A DNA stretch of 64,000 bases from Suillus spraguei (lineage: Eukaryota > Basidiomycota > Agaricomycetes > Boletales > Suillaceae). The stretch spans positions 124,001 through 188,000 of the forward strand of contig JABCPU010000058.1 of NCBI GenBank assembly GCA_016800925.1, written 5' to 3'. The position numbers and the translations under genes are program-made. The notes beneath the pieces were generated by a model. The model searched no databases. It saw only the letters and a list, made by a program, of their open reading frames with translations, and had not been told where the DNA came from. Shown in pieces: positions 58,949-64,000 of the stretch; the first letter of the stretch is position 1; the number at the start of each line of letters is the position of its first letter.

Positions 58949-59935
58949 CTAAGCACCAGTCTCCATTTCACCTCCAGCACCTCCAGTCCCTTCTCCAGTT
59001 CCATCCACCATCTCCTCTCCAGCCTCATCTGCCAACTCTACAACCTCCTCACTAGTGCCATCCCTTTTGGATCCGACAGGAATGGAAAGCCTAAATCTGG
59101 TCCAGATCTCCTCAAGGAGCAGGGCCTGGAATTCCCTCTGCTGTTGGAGGAAGGCCTCCAGGGTAGTGCTCATCCACTCCATTGCAATCTGACTCTCTTC
59201 CACCACCGCAATGACATCCTGGAGGAGCCCATTGGTCCAAGCCAGCTCTGCGACAATACCATTAGCAGTGGCCACCCAAGCCTGATCATCATACTCGACA
59301 ACCTCCTCATCTGTACCTTCTATGGTCATCGGATTGGAAAAGACATCCACTTCCGGCACATCTGGAGTGGGGCTCCTCTGATGGCGCATGCCCTTGCCCT
59401 TCAGAGATGGAGTACCAACAGGATGCTGTCTCTTCCAACCCTTGGGCCCCTTGATGGATCCAGGCCTTCCAGGACAAGTGACCTTGTCCTTCTGGCAGAC
59501 GTCACAAGACTTGATCTAAGAATGTCAGACACCATCGGATCCAAAAACTTTCGGACAACTTACCAGGGGGTTCTTCTCAGCATCACCCCACTAACACATC
59601 CGGTCCTTGGAGACACAATGGGAGCAGTACCCGTCCTTTGCTCCAGATGCAGGAGCTGCCTTGGCCTGTACAGTCCATTAGGATCCAGATCTGAGAGAGT
59701 CCACAACACTTACCCAAGCCTCAATAAAAGCCCTCTGCCCCTTTTCCTCCATCTCCCTACAGATCTCCGCCAACTCTATCTGCTTCAGTTCCTCCTGCCT
59801 TTTCCACTCCTCTGCCTCCTTATGTTTTCGTTCCGCCTCGGCTTCTGCTGCAGCCTTAGCAGCAGCCAGTTGCTGCTCCAGATCTGCCACAATATCAGCA
59901 GCAGACTTGGGGGCATCAGATTTCTTCCCAGACAT
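58949..59935 (-). pseudogene. antisense spliced gene in element B: coiled coil plus Zn2Cys6-like cluster
   Basis: On the strand opposite to pol, between integrase and the 3' LTR. Exons 59714-59935, 59564-59665 and 58949-59515 are separated by two 48 nt introns (GTAAGT...CAG and GTAAGT...TAG), both phase 0, giving 297 codons in one frame. Exon 1: an Ala/Glu/Lys-rich coiled coil (ADIVADLEQQLAAAKAAAEA) ending RAFIEAW. Exon 2: CSHCVSKDRMC; exon 3: CDVCQKDKVTC. Together they give C-x2-C-x6-C-x13-C-x2-C-x6-C, close to the fungal Zn2Cys6 pattern (linker one residue longer than usual). The C-terminus is acidic with a predicted helix (EWMSTTLEAFLQQQREFQAL). One TAG (59591-59593, codon 99) is the only break. 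Function unknown. Confidence 0.65.
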
Positions 59936-60129
59936 GATTTAGAACAAGTGTTGTTGACAGGGATATGAAGTGGGGGTAGGAATCACTTCGGATGTCTGAC
60001 GTCCATATATCTGTTGGATTACAGACTCAGCACTACAACCATCAAACTTCTCCATTGTCCCGTGTTAATCTTGTCCAATCCGGATCAATGCTTCTTGTGC
60101 CTCAGGGGTTCAGCCCTAAAGGGGGATAC

Positions 60130-60876
60130 TGTCATATACCATCCTTCTGATCTCAGATCCGATCGATCCTACTTCCATCCAGTCCACAGATCCTGTCTGG
60201 ATCACCCATCCAAAAACTCTTACTTCTCGCACTCTAACTCCCTTGTGGACATCTGCATCTACCTCCTTTCGGCAATCCTCCTGTCTCTGGTATTCCAGCT
60301 GGGTATATTCCCTTCCACTTATTTGATCTGTTACCTGTGTCTCATTTCCGACTCGCACTTACTGATCCACTGTGCATTAACTAATAGACTTCCGTTATAC
60401 ATCATACATAGCCCTCAGTCCTGGACTCGCTGATTATCTGTGCTAGTTACTTCCAGTATATAAATCACTTGTAAATCTCCATAGAACCTTAGTTCAAATA
60501 TCATCTTAAATTCTGCTCATTCTGTTCCTCCAGACTTAAGTTACTTCCAACTCCAGTTATCTTCCGAGACTTAGGAATGATTCTCACAGTCTACATCTCC
60601 GACTCTACCTTTGGTAGTCTACCCCTGTTGGTTTCTAGTTAAGGGACCCATTCCAAGACTAGTCTTAATCCTCATTCCATCTCCGCATTCTGGATAACCT
60701 TCAGATGTGTCATATCCAAAACCTTCGGATGTCCAGATCCGCCACGCTACCACTTCTGGATCTTTGGACGTATATCCTCCCTCTGAAATAAGGGGCATTA
60801 CTCAGGAAAGGGGCTCAGTGCACGAACTGAGGCCAAAGCCCTTCAGATCTCTTACCCTTTGAGTACGGTCTTAACA
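60130..60876 (+). repeat. 3' LTR of element B
   Basis: 747 bp, TGTCATATACC...GGTCTTAACA. Its last ~200 bp match 54332-54505, apart from a ~25 bp segment absent there. Confidence 0.85.
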
Positions 60877-61440
60877 GGGACCCTCTTAACTGTGTCTCCT
60901 CCAATGTGACCTAAGCAGGCGTGTCATAAGTCCCAAGTGAGTGGGATGTGAGCGAATGCCAACATTTCTGGGGGAGAGATGCTGAGAGGATTCACCTTGT
61001 CAGGGTGGACAAATTTGAGGTCAAGCATGAATAAGTGTCCTGTCATTGGTACAGTCCCAAGTGTTTTGTCCTGACGGACAAGTTCACAGCGTGTAGGGTA
61101 CAGTTGGAAGTTGCATTCCCAGCCCTTTTTCAGCATGCATGGAACAGACAGTAAGTTAATGAAACCCCCAGGAGCATGTAGACAATCAGTGAGATGAATG
61201 CATCTAGTTTTTCCATTAATGGTGAGATCGGCCACACAGTCTCCCCTGCCTGAGGTGGAGAGTGTCCCATGGTTTGCAGTTTTTACAGCCACAGAGGCCT
61301 TGGTGTACGTCCAAAAGACATCCTCTTCCATGATGAGGTGAGAAGTCATTCTTGAATCCAGGATGGTAGATAGGTATTGTGTGGCAAGGTAGGAAAAGTC
61401 TTCTTCAGGGATGTCTTCAATGGCTGCAAAAGACAGTTGA
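60877..61440 (-). pseudogene. copia protease / GAG-pre-integrase fragment
   Basis: YLSTILDSRMTSHLIMEED corresponds to the copia protease LDSGATSH site, with the Gly replaced by Arg. It continues TANHGTLSTSGRGDCVADL, CIHLTDCLHAPGGFINLLSV and GLxCxFxxxxC-like text, then HACLGHIGGDTVKRV after a stop. Cut at 60877. Confidence 0.75.
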
Positions 61441-61534
61441 GAGCAATGATGCGACTGAGGTGTTTCAGTTGCAGCAGCAGATGTTTGGGCTGGAGGGTTG
61501 GAAGCAGTGTTGGTGTCCGTCTTAGGGTTCTCAT

Positions 61535-63445
61535 TTACAGTGGCAATGAGATCCTTCTGGTCCTTCTTAGATCTCCCGCCCTTCTGTCACCATTGGGTGG
61601 ACTTCCCTTCCATGCTGCCGCCTTGCTGCATGCAGTGCTCCTGATCATAAGTAAGTGATTGAGGGAGCCCTGAACAGAGCATGGTACCCCCTTGGGGTTA
61701 TGTTTGTGAATGCGCACCCCAGTTGTTGGATTCACCCTTCTCTCCGACCCTGAAGGTGTGGGATTTGCCACATTGGCATACTCTGATCCTGGCTTGCCCA
61801 GTTTCAACTGTCCATGCTGCTGGCTAGCTTCCTCTGTGAATGCAGTGGCAACTTGCTTGAACGTGACTGTTGAAGGGGTTCCCATGGCTGTAGTGACATT
61901 ACCCAAGTTGTACATCCCTATGGTGAGGCTTCTGAAAACTACCCACTGAGGCGTGTCAGGGAGTCCGTTGAGGAGCATAAATATAGCTTCCTCATTGGTG
62001 AAGGTGATCTGCATTTCTGCAAAGCGGCAATGGCCATTTTCAATGACACCGAGGTACCTAGGTGCATCATCTGTGTCCTTCAGCTTCTCGGTGAAGAGTT
62101 GTGAACATAATTTGAATTGGGCAGTGATGTCAAGTTGTGCAAATCTTTTCGAGAGCATGTGCCATTGATTGCGTGCTGTAAGACTCTCATCAAGCATATT
62201 TTGCATGATGGTAGAGAGTTTCCGACAGATGATGGCCTTGGCTTGAGCGTTGTAAAGATACAACCTAGCCTGGGCTGTAGATAAACCATGGCCTAAACTA
62301 GTATGTTAGTCTTGCGCTCTGTCTAGTCTGCTTCACTTGTAAGAACAAGAGCGTTCGACCCTAAAGGGGGATGCCTATTTAGTATGGTCAAGTTCGAGTC
62401 TAACTTATTTGCGAAACAAGTGTCTGAGTCAGCGGTAAGTTGCTGCAGTCAGCGATGATACCGCCGGAACTAGCGTCGTGCGCTGTGGTGCTACCATTGT
62501 CGAGATAAGGTCAGTAACAGTTGCGTCTAGCGAGCGATGTCGGGCGGTGGTCTCAGCGGTAGCGGTAGGGTTGCAAGCGGTGCAAAGAAACAGTAAAGAA
62601 GTCCGCGGTACTTTCAGCAGTAAAGTAGCGGAGCGTGAGAAGTTCAGTCAAAAGTAACAATTGGAAGTCCAGCAGTATGCTGGCGGTAACGGAGAACGAG
62701 CGTGATGTATTAACGAGCGATAAGGGAACTTTAAAGACTATATCCACTACTGGGTTGATCCAGAGCTAGACAATAATCCTGACCTATAGTACGTGCGATG
62801 GTGTAAAATCAGGTGCTCTATCATGTGGGGTACGCGGTGCTTATATCCTAATTCGTATGTACTCGGAATACTCTAGGTGAGATCAGTAGCGCTGGAGTGT
62901 AGTAACCGCCGTAAGTAAACATAGCGCGAGGCGCTGCGGCACGAGGCAACATGTAATAACGCTTGCCGTGGAATCAGTGATAATGAACAGGAAACAAACT
63001 ACACACCAAATGGAGCTATGCGGATGCGGCAAGGACATGGGAGGACATCGGTTCGTGGAACGTGGTGCGGCAGTCGGTACGGTGTGCGGTAAGCGTGGGA
63101 TGCCGCTGGTACTGCTAAAGGGGTAAGAAGGCCATGGACTAGTGGTAACTCCTGTAGACGTGAGACGAGTGTCAAAATATGGGGTTTTAAGCCCAGCACC
63201 AATATGTTCGTTACAGCGTCCTCTTTGATCCATTCTTGCATGGCCTTTAATTCATCTGCAGTAGGAGTAGCTGGGGTTGCTGGAAGGGGCATAGCACTTG
63301 CAAATTTGGCGACATTATTAGGGTCGGTTCCACTGCTACAGTGGTTCCAAAGCCCTTCACTGGTTAATGCAAGCTTAACGTTACATCTCTATGTTGGGTA
63401 AGAATCCGCACCCTGCAGCTCTGTGATATAGTCAAACTTTCCCAT
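61535..63445 (-). pseudogene. copia gag, interrupted
   Basis: First part 63215-63445: MGKFDYITELQGADSYPT, then TAG (63389-63391), then VKLALTSEGLWNHCSSG and ELKAMQEWIKEDAV. Second part 61535-62303: LYNAQAKAIICRKLSTIMQ, QWHMLSKRFAQLDITAQFKL, FMLLNGLPDTPQWVVFRSL, typical UBN2/Retrotran_gag-type copia gag. The nucleocapsid-like end is frameshifted (CMQQGG in another frame). Confidence 0.75.
62304..63215. repeat. possible solo LTR inserted in copia gag
   Basis: 912 bp beginning TGTTAGTCTTGCGC and ending TTCGTTACA (TG...CA), breaking the copia gag frame at both sides. No coding motif inside. No clear target duplication (TAGTA left, GCGTC right), so the exact ends or the type are uncertain. Confidence 0.5.
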
Positions 63446-63583
63446 CTTACTAAACAGAAGTGTGGGGAAGCTTCGGAGTCAAGAGACCAGTCTATTTCTG
63501 TCGGTCAGAAGTTGAGTGTTCTCAATGGGTTCCTGTGTGAGATTAACATGTTCTGATCTGATCTGCTGAGCTATTTGAGCTCA

Positions 63584-63599
63584 GGGCTCATAACCTGAT
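63584..63599 (-). promoter_or_regulatory. primer binding site, initiator-Met half-tRNA type
   Basis: The element strand reads ATCAGGTTATGAGCCC, the complement of the anticodon arm of initiator tRNA-Met (CTCATAACC core). Drosophila copia primes with an internally cleaved tRNA-iMet in this way. It lies between gag and the putative 5' LTR. Confidence 0.6.
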
Positions 63600-63980
63600 A
63601 GTCTAGAACAACGAGTGCCTCAGCAAGTGGGAACAAACACTGTCACATTGAGTATGTACCTAGAACAACAAGTGCCTAGGTTACATCAGTAGGGAGCTAA
63701 GTACAAGGTACAAGATAAACATACCTCAGTAAGTGGGAACAAACACTGAGGGAAAACACACAAGCGACGGATTGCTACTAATATGGTACGGAATGATAGT
63801 TACATAATGGTGGCTTGAGTGATGAAGGTGAATCACTGTATAGTACCAAGAAGCAAGACATAGAACAAGCAATGACTATACTATATCAGCCAACATCACA
63901 TACCATATCCTGTTACTAATTAGTAACAAATATTACTGTCCCACCTGTGACTCCCACATAATGACAGTAATTATAGGCGA
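63600..63980 (-). repeat. putative copia 5' LTR
   Basis: The element-strand sequence from TGTTATCGCC (about 63978) to the primer site contains a near-duplicated word (GTGGGAACAAACACTG at 63629 and 63733) and the hairpin CCTCAGT...ACTGAGG (63725-63752). The other LTR is not in the window, so ends are approximate. Confidence 0.4.
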
Positions 63981-64000
63981 TAACACATGGATATCGCACC

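Larger units (their letters stand above)
54332..60876 (+). mobile_element. element B: second Ty3/gypsy chromovirus, deleted and interrupted
   Basis: Plus strand. Left LTR is only a 174 bp fragment (54332-54505), equivalent to the end of the right LTR (60130-60876, 747 bp, TGTCATATACC...GTCTTAACA). Between them: gag, protease, half RT, integrase, chromodomain and an antisense ORF. A solo LTR of family A lies inside (56459-56924). It has inserted into a copia element on its right side (60877 on). The left LTR was cut off at the junction with family A LTR copy 5. Confidence 0.88.
60877..64000 (-). mobile_element. Ty1/copia element, 5' part (truncated by element B)
   Basis: Minus strand. From the right: putative 5' LTR (about 63600-63980), primer site, gag start at 63445, an inserted LTR-like block (62304-63215), the rest of gag, and the start of the gag-pre-integrase/protease region ending where element B begins (60877). 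Frames are broken by stops. Confidence 0.75.

Noticed and set aside
59666..59713. Premature TAA after the coiled coil of the antisense gene
   Set aside because: It falls inside a 48 nt GTAAGT...CAG intron with a CTAAT branch-like word; only the later TAG at codon 99 remains.
59144..59968. 274-residue plus-strand ORF after the element B chromodomain
   Set aside because: Leu/Ser/His-rich composition is the mirror of the Glu/Lys-rich antisense gene; no start context or domain supports it.

Overview
The window looks like genomic DNA of a basidiomycete, probably an Agaricomycete. Genes are split by many 45-65 nt GT-AG introns, and the gene set fits: an HNH-nuclease family gene, an F-box remnant, a DUF6698-type gene, a polyporopepsin-like aspartic protease and Ty3/gypsy chromoviruses. 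All exon structures were read by eye from splice signals and reading-frame continuity; there is no transcript evidence.

Region 1-38,200 is mainly single-copy host genes. In order: the 3' part of an FAD monooxygenase (+); mitoferrin-type carrier (-); XPT1-like purine phosphoribosyltransferase (-) sharing a 155 bp divergent promoter with RNA polymerase III subunit RPC53 (+); a Zn2Cys6 transcription factor (-); TFIID/SAGA subunit TAF10 (+); a degenerate HNH gene ending in a perfect hairpin (+); a fresh 5.6 kb chromovirus (-); an F-box pseudogene (+); a small heat-shock protein (+); a P-loop kinase (+); the vacuolar trafficking factor CCZ1 (-); a Ubp12-like deubiquitinase (-); a multi-pass membrane protein (+); and a secreted aspartic protease (-). 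XPT1 carries a 7 nt microexon and RPC53 a 13 nt one, each supported by family motifs and exact frame closure.

Region 38,700-64,000 is a rearranged repeat island. Two degenerate satellites and a decayed DUF6698-type gene are followed by six copies of one ~470 bp LTR family (family A) in both orientations, with one full-length degenerate element, a half element and a solo LTR. Element B is a second chromovirus, internally deleted. A Ty1/copia element is cut by B at the right edge. The LTR arrangement implies at least one inversion between opposed LTRs.

The most interesting signals are: (1) element B carries an antisense three-exon gene encoding a coiled-coil protein with two C-x2-C-x6-C modules, resembling a Zn2Cys6 cluster, in frame throughout except for one stop; (2) family A has an 11 nt sequence after the LTR exactly complementary to a site in the LTR about 30 nt past a TATA-like box, which is the signature of Tf1-type self-priming; (3) an LTR-mediated inversion can be reconstructed from a split satellite array.
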